Of a DNA stretch of 56,599 nt, positions 16,103-24,106 are shown piece by piece. The notes beneath the pieces were generated by a model. It saw only the letters and a list, made by a program, of their open reading frames with translations. It was not told the DNA's origin and made no database searches. Origin of the DNA: an uncultured Prevotellaceae bacterium (GTDB taxonomy: Bacteria; Bacteroidota; Bacteroidia; Bacteroidales; Bacteroidaceae). Made by a program: the position numbers and the translations under genes. The first letter of the stretch is position 1. Every line of letters begins with the position of its first letter. Location: contig CACXTX010000015.1 in assembly GCA_902770635.1 (NCBI GenBank), positions 1 to 56,599 on the forward strand, written 5' to 3'.

Positions 16103-16487
16103 CGGCGGCCTCCATCAGTTCGCGCTCGCCGGGGCCTTTGTCGTTCAGCCCGCAAAGGTGCAGGATGCCATGGATGATGACGCGGTAGAGTTCCTCGTCA
16201 TACTCCTTCTTAAACAGTTCGGCGTTGGAGCGCACCGTGTCCAGCGAGATGACCAGGTCGCCGTTCAGCACGTCGCCCTCGTCGTAGTCGAAGGTGATGA
16301 TGTCGGTGTAGTAGTCGTGCCCCAGGTACTCGCGGTTCACGGCCAGTATGTGTTCGTCGTCACAGAACAGGTAGCCCACCTCGCCCACTCGTTTGCCATA
16401 CGAGGCTGCCACGCGGCGAATCCATGCCGTGGTCTCGCGCCGCTTTATCTTTGGTAACTTAACGTTTTCTGCGCTATAGGTAATCAT
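16077..16487 (-). CDS. ybeY: Endoribonuclease YbeY (rRNA maturation factor)
   Basis: 136 residues. The zinc motif HGILHLCGLND with following KGPGERELM matches the Bacteroidetes version of HGxLHLxGxDH; GYLFCDDEHILAVNREYLGH and YYTDIITFDY are the other conserved blocks. YbeY trims 16S rRNA and takes part in ribosome quality control. The standard second His-Asp-His third ligand is replaced here by N-D-K, which I recall as usual in this phylum. It lies downstream of coaD with a repeat-filled spacer. Confidence 0.85.
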   Translation of the reverse strand: MITYSAENVKLPKIKRRETTAWIRRVAASYGKRVGEVGYLFCDDEHILAVNREYLGHDYYTDIITFDYDEGDVLNGDLVISLDTVRSNAELFKKEYDEELYRVIIHGILHLCGLNDKGPGERELMEAAENKALALR

Positions 16488-16499
16488 AATCGTAATTCA

Positions 16500-16590
16500 T
16501 AATTCAAAATTGAGAAACGGGCAAAGGCCGAAACTTCATTTCTCATTTTTCATTTTCATTTCTCACTTCTCATTTCTCATTTCTCAATTC
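16500..16590 (-). repeat. GAGAAATGA filler between coaD and ybeY
   Basis: On the transcribed strand the spacer is a run of ATGAGAAATGAGAAGTGAG-type units followed by GTTTCGGCCTTTGCCC. The same filler occurs before coaD and, in shorter form, before dprA. Its many ATG triplets could act as decoy starts. Confidence 0.6.
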
Positions 16591-17061
16591 TCATTTGCGT
16601 TTCGCCAGAAACGCTTCCACGTTTGCTCCGAAGTGCTGAAGTTCGCGCACCATGGTGCTGCTGATGCTGCTGTACTGCGGCTCGGAGTATAGCAGGACGG
16701 TCTCGATGCCCGCTATCTGGCGGTTGATGTCAGCCTGCTCGCGCTCGTACTCAAAGTCCTTGACCGAGCGCACACCCTTGACGATGAACCGTGCGCCCTC
16801 CGCCTTGGCAAAGTCAACGGCCAGCCCGTAATATGCCTTCACCTCGATGTGCGGCTCGTCGGCATACAGGTCGGCAATAGCGCGGATGCGCTCCTCGGCA
16901 CTGGGCATGTCGGGCTTGTGCACCTGGTCGCCCACCACCCCGATGACCAGCCGGTCGAACAATGGTAGAGCTCTGGTCACGATTGAATCATGCCCCACAG
17001 TAAAGGGGTTGAAACTCCCCACGAAAATACCTGTTCTTATTGCTTCACTTCCCGTCCTCAT
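16591..17061 (-). CDS. coaD: Phosphopantetheine adenylyltransferase
   Basis: 156 residues from the ATG at 17061. It has the nucleotidyltransferase signature GIFVGSFNPFTVGH (HxGH variant, TxGH), YYGLAVDFAKAEGARFIVKG, VRSVKDFEYE and the C-terminal YSSISSTMVREL. It converts 4'-phosphopantetheine to dephospho-CoA, the penultimate step of CoA synthesis. Homologues usually start MRTGIFVG, so residues MRTGSEAI are probably repeat-derived sequence recruited as an N-terminal extension; a further in-frame ATG exists at 17082. Confidence 0.85.
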   Translation of the reverse strand: MRTGSEAIRTGIFVGSFNPFTVGHDSIVTRALPLFDRLVIGVVGDQVHKPDMPSAEERIRAIADLYADEPHIEVKAYYGLAVDFAKAEGARFIVKGVRSVKDFEYEREQADINRQIAGIETVLLYSEPQYSSISSTMVRELQHFGANVEAFLAKRK

Positions 17062-17201
17062 TTCTTCATTTATCATTTCCATTTGACTTTCCCTTCGGCC
17101 ATCGACCGTTGGTCCTCATTTCCTCATTTCTCATTTCCATTTCTCATTTCTTTGACCGAGGTCAAAGCGACTTCGTCGATTTCTCATTCCTCATTTCTCA
17201 T
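17062..17201 (-). repeat. Repeat-filled spacer upstream of coaD
   Basis: On the transcribed strand: AAATGAGAAATGAGGAATGAG units, a small palindrome (TTTGACCTCGGTCAAAG), more GAAATGAG units, then GGACCAACGGTCGATGG. It contains no gene. Similar GACC...GGTC palindromes with the same filler lie at 20920-20968. Confidence 0.55.
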
Positions 17202-18236
17202 TTACTCAAAGAGTGAGGGTTCCATAATGTTCCCGCTGTACGGGTTGCGCCCGAAGTGCTTGTAGGCCAGTTCCGTCACCATACGGCCACGCGGGGTGCG
17301 CTTGATGAAGCCCTCCATGATGAGGAACGGCTCATAGACCTCCTCCACCGTGCCGGCATCCTCGCCCACAGCGGTGGCGATGGTCGTGATGCCCACCGGA
17401 CCGCCACGGAACTTGTCGATGATGGTCAGCAGGATGCGGTTGTCTATCTCGTCCAGTCCGTACTGGTCGATGTTCAGTGCCGTCAGCGCTATCTTCGTGA
17501 TGCTGGTGTCAATGCGACCGGTGCCCTTCACCTGAGCGAAGTCGCGCACTCGCCGCAACAGGGCGTTGGCGATACGGGGCGTGCCGCGCGAACGGCGGGC
17601 TATCTCGAGCGACGCGTCCGTGGTAATGGGCACACGCAGGATGCTGGCCGACCGCTCTATAATCTTCTTCAACGTCTCGGGGTCGTAGTACTGCAGGTGC
17701 ATGTTGATGCCGAAACGGGCTCTGAGCGGCGCCGTCAGCAGTCCGCTGCGCGTGGTGGCTCCCACCAGCGTGAACGGGTTGAGGTCTATCTGTATGGAGC
17801 GTGCCGACGGGCCTTTGTCTATCATGATGTCTATGCGGTAGTCCTCCATGGCCGAGTAGAGGTACTCTTCGACCACGGGCGACAGGCGGTGTATCTCGTC
17901 AATGAACAGCACGTCGTTCTTCTCCAGCGACGTCAGGATGCCCGCCAGGTCGCCGGGCTTGTCGAGCACCGGGCCCGAGGTTATCTTGAAGCCCACGCCC
18001 AGCTCGTTGGCTATGATGTTAGACAGCGTCGTCTTGCCCAGTCCGGGAGGACCGTGCAGCAGCACGTGGTCAAGGGGCTCGCCGCGGTACTTGGCAGCCT
18101 CAACAAACACTTCGAGGTTCTCCACCACCTGCTGCTGACCGCTGAAATCGCTGAAGGCCAGCGGGCGCAGGGCGTTCTCAAACTCCTTTTCGCTCGATGA
18201 GAACTGCTCTTGTCTGATGTCAAAATCTTCGTCCAT
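17202..18236 (-). CDS. ruvB: Holliday junction helicase RuvB
   Basis: 344 residues, full length. Walker A GPPGLGKT (residues 62-69), Walker B LFIDEIHR, sensor I GATTRSG, arginine finger region APLRARFG, and the C-terminal winged helix ([16 protein letters not shown]). With RuvA it drives branch migration of Holliday junctions. It sits upstream of coaD on the same strand. Confidence 0.95.
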   Translation of the reverse strand: MDEDFDIRQEQFSSSEKEFENALRPLAFSDFSGQQQVVENLEVFVEAAKYRGEPLDHVLLHGPPGLGKTTLSNIIANELGVGFKITSGPVLDKPGDLAGILTSLEKNDVLFIDEIHRLSPVVEEYLYSAMEDYRIDIMIDKGPSARSIQIDLNPFTLVGATTRSGLLTAPLRARFGINMHLQYYDPETLKKIIERSASILRVPITTDASLEIARRSRGTPRIANALLRRVRDFAQVKGTGRIDTSITKIALTALNIDQYGLDEIDNRILLTIIDKFRGGPVGITTIATAVGEDAGTVEEVYEPFLIMEGFIKRTPRGRMVTELAYKHFGRNPYSGNIMEPSLFE

Positions 18237-18312
18237 CCTATTGTTTTTGCTTGCAAAGATACAAATAAATTAAGGATTATCACCATATCTGCCCGTTTTT
18301 TCGCGGCAGCGC

Positions 18313-19326
18313 TCAGGTACGCAACTGCTCGCGACAACGCTCGAGAATAGCCAGCAACTCGTCCTGCTTCTCGGCACGAAGCATGGCTATGCGCGTCTCG
18401 CGGAAATTGGGAATGCCCTTGAACACGGGCGAGGCGGCCAGGTGGCGCCGCGTGTGCAGAATGCCGCAGAGCTCGGCAGACTTCTTGCTGGCACGCATCT
18501 CCGCCGTGTCGCACCGCTCTATGTTGATGCGCAACTGTTCCTCCAGCACGTCTATCTTCTCGTCCAGCGTCAACTGCCGGCGACTGAATATCCAGGGACA
18601 GCCGAACGTGGCGCGCCCTATCATCACGGCATCTACGCCATAGGTGTCGAAGGCGCGGTCGGCATCGCTGAGCGACTTGATGTCGCCATTGCCGATAATG
18701 GGAATGTGGATGTTGGGATTGCGCTTCACCTCACCAATAAGCGTCCAGTCAGCCTCGCCGGTGTACATCTGGCTGCGCGTGCGGCCGTGGATGGTCAGTG
18801 CCTGAATGCCACACTCCTGCAACTGTTCGGCCAGCGTGGTGATAATCAGCTGCTCGTGGTTCCAGCCCAGTCGCGTCTTGGCGGTGACGGGCACGCGGAC
18901 GGCATCCACCACCTTCCGCGTAATCTCCAGCATCTTGGCATCGGGGTTGATACTGCCGTCGGGGAGCATGACGTTCTGCAACATGCCGGCACCAGCGCCC
19001 TTGCCGGCCACCTTCTTCACAGGACACCCGAAGTTCAGGTCTATCACGTCGGGACCGGCCTGCTCCACTATCTTGGCGGCCTCGACCATGGCGTCAATGT
19101 CGCGCCCGTAAATCTGGATGCCCACGGGGCGCTCCTCGTCGCTGATGGTCAGCTTGCTCACCGTGGACTTCACGTCGCGCACCAATGCCTCGGCACTGAC
19201 AAACTCGGTATAGACCATGGAGGCCCCGAACCGCTTGCACAGCAGCCGGAACCCGATGTCCGTCACGTCCTCCATCGGTGCCAGGAACACAGGGCGATCG
19301 CCCAATTCTATATTGCCTATCTTCAT
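18313..19326 (-). CDS. dusB: tRNA-dihydrouridine synthase (DusB type)
   Basis: 337 residues. FMN-barrel signatures: FLAPMEDVTDIGFR, IQIYGRD, DLNFGCPVKKVAGKGAGAG with the catalytic Cys in GCP, KTRLGW, TIHGRTRSQMYTG, IIGNGDI and MIGRATFGCPWIF. It reduces uridine to dihydrouridine in tRNA. The C-terminal GILHTRRHLAASPVFKGIPN block is typical for the Bacteroidetes branch. Confidence 0.9.
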   Translation of the reverse strand: MKIGNIELGDRPVFLAPMEDVTDIGFRLLCKRFGASMVYTEFVSAEALVRDVKSTVSKLTISDEERPVGIQIYGRDIDAMVEAAKIVEQAGPDVIDLNFGCPVKKVAGKGAGAGMLQNVMLPDGSINPDAKMLEITRKVVDAVRVPVTAKTRLGWNHEQLIITTLAEQLQECGIQALTIHGRTRSQMYTGEADWTLIGEVKRNPNIHIPIIGNGDIKSLSDADRAFDTYGVDAVMIGRATFGCPWIFSRRQLTLDEKIDVLEEQLRINIERCDTAEMRASKKSAELCGILHTRRHLAASPVFKGIPNFRETRIAMLRAEKQDELLAILERCREQLRT

Positions 19327-19370
19327 ACTGATTCCTTTTCCTTATACTGTTTTCTCTTCTTGAAAACGCG

Positions 19371-20486
19371 TCATGCTAATAAATGGTAAGCCCCGCCAGC
19401 CAACGGCTTCACAACGCCCTTCATCTCCAGCGAGAAAAGCAGGGCAGTCAGTTGACCGATGGGAATATTCGTCTTCACGCTCAGCAGGTTCAACTGCAGG
19501 TCGTTGCTCTGCTGCAACAGACCGACAATCGCCTGTTCGTCCGCTGTCAAGTCGGGAAATAGTTGGCGCTCGATAGCCGCGGGCTGCTGTTGCTGAGTCA
19601 CCCACCCCATGTCCTCCAGAAAATCAGCGGCAGAGGTAATAAGAGCCGCCGTGCTGTTGCGAATCAACTTGTTGCAACCCTCGCTATAGGGCATGCCCAC
19701 AGCGCCAGGGTAGGCAAAGACATCGCGACCGTACTCCTGGGCTATGCGACAGGTAATGAGCCCCCCACCCTTGTAGGCGCTCTCCACGAGGATGGTGGCG
19801 TCCGACATGCCTGCCACAATGCGGTTGCGCTGGCGGAAGTTGTTGGGCAACGCCTCCGTCTGACTCATGTACTCCGTCAGCAGACCGCCCTTCGTCAGCA
19901 TCTGCCTTGCAATGTCGCGATGGGCATTGGGATAAACCTGGTCCAGCCCATGAGCCAGCACACCCACCGTCTCGTAACCATTCTCCAGGGCGTGGCGGTG
20001 GGCACACACATCGACACCGTAGGCCAGACCGCTGACCACCAGCACTTGCGGACACTGCTTGCGCAGGTCGGCAATGAAGCGCCGGATGAGGTCCTGTCCG
20101 TAGGTGGTGCAATGGCGCGTCCCCACAATGTTAAGCACATAACGCTGGTTAAGGTCGGCACTACCTTTATAATATAATAGCAGCGGAGCATCAGGACACT
20201 CGCTGAGCCGGCGGGGGTAGTCGTCATCGCCCAACGTCAGTATCCGGATGTTGTTCTTGGTGACGAACTCCATCTCGGCAGCAGCCCTGTGCAGCGCGTC
20301 GTCCCAGTTCTTCATCGCCGCACGCAGACGGGGTGCCGCAGCAGGCATGACGTCGCCAAGGTCATGGCGATGGTCATAGACGGCCTTGCCACTGCCCAAA
20401 GTCTGGTAAAGCTGCAAGGCCATCTGCTGGTTGAAGCCCGTCATGCGGGTCAATGCGATGGTGTAATATATCTCCTCACTAGTCAT
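19371..20486 (-). CDS. dprA: DNA-processing protein DprA
   Basis: 371 residues: an N-terminal SAM-like helical region, the Rossmann-like DprA core (IVGTRHCTTYG, VVSGLAYGVDVCAHRHALEN, GGLLTEY, FRQRNRIVAGMSDATILVES, KGGGLITCRIAQEYGRDVFA, PGAVGMPYSEGCNKLI) and a C-terminal winged helix (ADEQAIVGLLQQ...). DprA loads RecA on incoming single-stranded DNA in natural transformation. The stop is 44 nt from dusB. Confidence 0.92.
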   Translation of the reverse strand: MTSEEIYYTIALTRMTGFNQQMALQLYQTLGSGKAVYDHRHDLGDVMPAAAPRLRAAMKNWDDALHRAAAEMEFVTKNNIRILTLGDDDYPRRLSECPDAPLLLYYKGSADLNQRYVLNIVGTRHCTTYGQDLIRRFIADLRKQCPQVLVVSGLAYGVDVCAHRHALENGYETVGVLAHGLDQVYPNAHRDIARQMLTKGGLLTEYMSQTEALPNNFRQRNRIVAGMSDATILVESAYKGGGLITCRIAQEYGRDVFAYPGAVGMPYSEGCNKLIRNSTAALITSAADFLEDMGWVTQQQQPAAIERQLFPDLTADEQAIVGLLQQSNDLQLNLLSVKTNIPIGQLTALLFSLEMKGVVKPLAGGAYHLLA

Positions 20487-20508
20487 ATCTCTTACTTCTC
20501 ATTTCTCA

Positions 20509-20910
20509 TTAGAGATAAGGCGCAAAAGCCTGGTTGTAGTCTTCGCTCTCAGCCAGCCGGCCGTTGACCAGACAAACCAGGATGACATCGCCACGAAAAC
20601 ACAGCTCTTCATCGGAAGCACGGAAGATGTCGTGATGGAAAATGTACTTCAGGTTGTGTTTCTCTATCCACAGACGTGAGATGAACTCGTCGTCACACTT
20701 CAGCGGCGCCTTATACTGCAAATTCATGCGGGCCACCACAGCATCCACGCCCTTCTCGTGCATCTCGGCGAAACTCAGTCCGCAGTGCTTCAGGAACAGA
20801 TGACGGGTATGTTCCGTATAATGCAGGTAGTTGGCATTGTTCACGATACCCTCGATGTCGCACTCGTAGTCGCGCACCTCCATTCTTGTCTCAAAAACAT
20901 ATTTCTCCAT
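20509..20910 (-). CDS. Acyl-CoA thioesterase (4HBT hot-dog fold)
   Basis: 133 residues. The hot-dog signature RDYECDIEGIVNNANYLHYT with an Asp/Asn-centred active site (usual pattern D..G.V.N..Y) and ARMNLQYKAPL match YbgC/FadM-type thioesterases. It hydrolyses acyl-CoA or acyl-ACP; the chain length is unknown. Its leader (20911-20968) contains GAAAAGTGAAAAATG filler, the same unit found inside asnB. Confidence 0.85.
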   Translation of the reverse strand: MEKYVFETRMEVRDYECDIEGIVNNANYLHYTEHTRHLFLKHCGLSFAEMHEKGVDAVVARMNLQYKAPLKCDDEFISRLWIEKHNLKYIFHHDIFRASDEELCFRGDVILVCLVNGRLAESEDYNQAFAPYL

Positions 20911-20968
20911 ATCTTCTATTTTTCATTTTTCACTTTTCCGCTCGACCTTTGGTCGCTTTGTACCTTGG

Positions 20969-22273
20969 TCAAAGACTTTTCCCTTTCTTCAGGTATTCAT
21001 ATCCGATTCGACAGCGCAGACAGTCGCGCTTGTCGCAGTATTCCCGCTTCAACTGTATCAGTGCCTGAGAGTCGCCTGCCGACTTAACATCCAAGCCTAC
21101 CTCCTGCCACATGCGGATAATATGGTTGTTCTCTGCCTTCAACTGTTCCAGGAAATCGAAAGCACGGTCGCACAGTTCTTCTCGCATGGTATGTCTGCCA
21201 TAGGCAAAAAGCATGGGCACCGCGGTGTTGATGATAAGCAGATTGATAGTGCCCGGCGACAGGTGCTTCATGTTACGAATACTCTCTGAGCCAAACGTGT
21301 AGTGCGTCGACCAATAAGGCGTCACCTGCGTTTGTAGCAGGTTGGCAAGAGCTAGCATATCCTTACAGTCAGCCAATGCCGACAGCGAGGCTTTACGCTG
21401 ATAATAGAGGTTGGCTAATTGGGAAATACGGATATGCGGAAAGTTCTGAGGACGCAGGCGAAGGAAGCGCCACAGCTTGAAATCCATCGGCTCCAGCGAG
21501 AACTTATGGGCCAGATACTGGTACTCGTTGCGCAGCTTGGCGAAGTAGCCTTCGTTCAGCGCATCTTTCTGGTAGCGCTCTGGCACGGCTTCCAGTTCCA
21601 GAAGTCCTGCCTGTCCCATGAAGATGGCCTCTATCTGGAACAAGTCGTCGCGATGCTTGCCAACGGCTTGCAAAGGGATATGGCGTGCCCACTCCTCGAA
21701 AGCGTCGCCGTTGATGCCGAATCCATAGTTACGAGCCAGCGTGATGAAGAAGGCGTCTTCCCACGACCCGCCTGTCTGACGGGCTCGCTCGCTGATGGCC
21801 ACCGTCTTTTGCTCCAGACGCTCCGTCTGCAGGGCCGCCATCCACGAGTGTACCATCAGTCGGGTAAGGTTGGGGATAATACGGTAGCAGGGCGGATAGG
21901 CGTCTGTACGCAACAGTTCGGCATAGTTCTCGTGAACAGTATCGGGCACCTGAAGTACCATTTGCGGCACGAAATTGCCTTCTTGCGTTTGTATATCCCG
22001 GTCTGCCACCTCCACCACGTGAAGCACCACATTATTATAATGGGTATCCTTCTCATGACCGTGCACATACCAGTCGCTCGACTTGTCGTGTATCTCGATA
22101 TTGCCCACCCATAGCGTTCCGTTTATCTTCACCTTTGCATTGAAAAAGTCCGGACCTGCGTTCTTATTGTGCAATCCAGGGTCTATCACCTCGACCACAC
22201 GGCCGTCCGTAGTCTCCAGACCACCCAGTGGCCACATCTTATGTTTCCAGCAATAATGCAGTAGTTGTTCCAT
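20969..22273 (-). CDS. DUF2851 family protein
   Basis: 434 residues starting MEQLLHYCWKHKMWP. The N-terminal block NKNAGPDFFNAKVKINGTLW, VGNIEIHDKSSDWYVHGHEK and NNVVLHVV is diagnostic for DUF2851, a Bacteroidetes family without assigned function. The C-terminus has a C-x-x-C-x-x-R-like cluster (KRDCLRCRIGYEYLKKG). Cytoplasmic by composition. It is separated from the upstream MATE gene by only 6 nt, so they share a transcript. Confidence 0.88.
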   Translation of the reverse strand: MEQLLHYCWKHKMWPLGGLETTDGRVVEVIDPGLHNKNAGPDFFNAKVKINGTLWVGNIEIHDKSSDWYVHGHEKDTHYNNVVLHVVEVADRDIQTQEGNFVPQMVLQVPDTVHENYAELLRTDAYPPCYRIIPNLTRLMVHSWMAALQTERLEQKTVAISERARQTGGSWEDAFFITLARNYGFGINGDAFEEWARHIPLQAVGKHRDDLFQIEAIFMGQAGLLELEAVPERYQKDALNEGYFAKLRNEYQYLAHKFSLEPMDFKLWRFLRLRPQNFPHIRISQLANLYYQRKASLSALADCKDMLALANLLQTQVTPYWSTHYTFGSESIRNMKHLSPGTINLLIINTAVPMLFAYGRHTMREELCDRAFDFLEQLKAENNHIIRMWQEVGLDVKSAGDSQALIQLKREYCDKRDCLRCRIGYEYLKKGKSL

Positions 22274-22279
22274 ATTGTT

Positions 22280-24040
22280 TTATTTGGGGAAATTGAGGTA
22301 GAGGCAATTCAGCCCGTTCTTGTACTGGTAGATAATATCCTTGCAGTAGTGCTGGGTGATGCTCATGTAGAACTTGTTTTCGTCAATGTCCTCGTTATTC
22401 GTAGCATGGTGAGCGAGTTGCGGATTGTAGGCCTTGCCGACGTCCTTGATGATGACGCTCAGGCGCTCTGGTTGGTTCTGGATGCTGATGTCGAAAGCAC
22501 CCGTCCGACCTGTTTGCAACCCCATTTCCAGTTCGTGATAGACCAGTTCCTCTATGCAGTGTTGTATGCTGATGAGTGTGGATTGGTCAGGATTCGTACC
22601 GACAATATACCGTTGAAGAAGCGTCAACTTCGACTTGACATCGCTTTCGCTGAAGGGAATGGAAATGGAGTATGTGCCTTGACGGACATCGGTAGGAGTG
22701 AGGAAGAGCCAATGAAGATGCTCACCCTTGCGCGATACGAGGTAGATACCCACTACTGTAATCAGCAAGAGAATCCATAGGCCTAAAGGGATGGAATACC
22801 ACAGATAGTCGGGCATGATGGTGGCAATCAGCCAAACAATGGGCAGCATGATGATGAGGGGACCGAACTCTATGACTGACGAAAGACGGCTACGGTCGGA
22901 CATCATGTATATATTGGAAAGCAACATGAGAAGGGATATGGGAATCATGGATTGTGAAAACAGCCGTACTGGCTCTTGGGAAAGTTGTCGCAGTCGTTCG
23001 TCAGCACCATAAATAGTGGGCATGATGTCGGGGAAGAGATAGAGCAATACCATGGCCACGATACAGGCTGTCTGCACGATTTTCACTATACTTGTCAGCG
23101 TACGGTTCAATCCTTCCCAGTCTCTTTCTCCATACATCATGCCACCGATGTATTTCACAGCACTGTTGGCAGCAAACGACAATATCAGCGTAAAGTTCAA
23201 TGTCTGCAGACAAACGCTGAGGATATACATGCCATCGGCTCCCTGCGTATGGAGGACGATATAGTTGAGTGACATATAGAGGACTGCCATGATGAAAGCG
23301 GCAATAGCCGTGGGGATGCCTCGCTGAAAGCTCTTTCCCAACAAGTTGAGATAACAGCCCTTTGCACGATCGAAGGCAAAGGGGCGGGGTGGCTTGGAGA
23401 GATAGGGAACAAAGACCACCATCGCCAATATGGATGATATCACACCAGCGATAGCCGCTCCCTGCATGCCCATATCCAGTGCTACCACCAATAATAAGTC
23501 GAACGCAAGGTTCAAGAGGGTGTCCAGCACCACATAGTTTGTCACCAACTTGGGACGACCACTGACTTTTACATAGCGTCCTACAGCGTCGCAGACCATC
23601 CAGACAACGCAGCCTGCCAGTGTGAAAGGCAGATAGTCGGTCACCAGCGGCAACAGTCGCTCTTCGTCTGTCAGCAGATGGGCTATTTGTTCTGAGAAAA
23701 GGCAACAAACGAGAGCCAATAGTCCATTCAGGATGAATACAGAGGTAAGGCTCATCGTTACCAGACGGTTCACTAACTTGAACTGCTGATTGCCATAGGC
23801 GGAGGCTACTAAAAGGGAAGCACCGCTAAAAAGCATAGTACCAAACAGTTGTACGATAGTGATCACCGGCTCTACAAGTACCACTACCGAAATGGCGTCG
23901 GCACTGACACGCTGACTCACCACAATACCATCAATGGTTGTGTTGAGAAGATTGACAATAGCCGACAACACCGATGCCACGAGGAAAGTCCGTAGCGAAT
24001 GGTGGATGACAAACAAGTTACGCCTGGGTTCTTTAATCAT
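22280..24040 (-). CDS. MATE-type transporter fused to a histidine-kinase-like ATPase domain
   Basis: 586 residues. Residues about 10-435 form 12 membrane helices of the MATE fold (TTIDGIVVSQRVSADAISVV, then DAVGRYVKVSGRPKLVTN). Residues about 455-586 are soluble and resemble the RsbW/SpoIIAB-type HATPase: an N-box-like ISIQHCIEELVYHELEMG and a G1-like IIKDVGKAYNP. The usual Asn of the N box is not evident, so ATP binding is uncertain. A transporter carrying an anti-sigma-like domain may couple efflux to signalling, but this is inference. Alternatives to drug efflux include lipid or sugar export. Confidence 0.8.
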   Translation of the reverse strand: MIKEPRRNLFVIHHSLRTFLVASVLSAIVNLLNTTIDGIVVSQRVSADAISVVVLVEPVITIVQLFGTMLFSGASLLVASAYGNQQFKLVNRLVTMSLTSVFILNGLLALVCCLFSEQIAHLLTDEERLLPLVTDYLPFTLAGCVVWMVCDAVGRYVKVSGRPKLVTNYVVLDTLLNLAFDLLLVVALDMGMQGAAIAGVISSILAMVVFVPYLSKPPRPFAFDRAKGCYLNLLGKSFQRGIPTAIAAFIMAVLYMSLNYIVLHTQGADGMYILSVCLQTLNFTLILSFAANSAVKYIGGMMYGERDWEGLNRTLTSIVKIVQTACIVAMVLLYLFPDIMPTIYGADERLRQLSQEPVRLFSQSMIPISLLMLLSNIYMMSDRSRLSSVIEFGPLIIMLPIVWLIATIMPDYLWYSIPLGLWILLLITVVGIYLVSRKGEHLHWLFLTPTDVRQGTYSISIPFSESDVKSKLTLLQRYIVGTNPDQSTLISIQHCIEELVYHELEMGLQTGRTGAFDISIQNQPERLSVIIKDVGKAYNPQLAHHATNNEDIDENKFYMSITQHYCKDIIYQYKNGLNCLYLNFPK

Positions 24041-24106
24041 GAGTACAAAGGTAATACTTTATTGTCAAACCACCAAATAATCAGCGAATTTGATGACAAG
24101 GATGTT

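Noticed and set aside
17256-18200. 314-codon open frame opposite ruvB, and a 315-codon frame opposite dusB (18442-19389)
   Set aside because: Both mirror well-conserved genes and have shadow-like composition.
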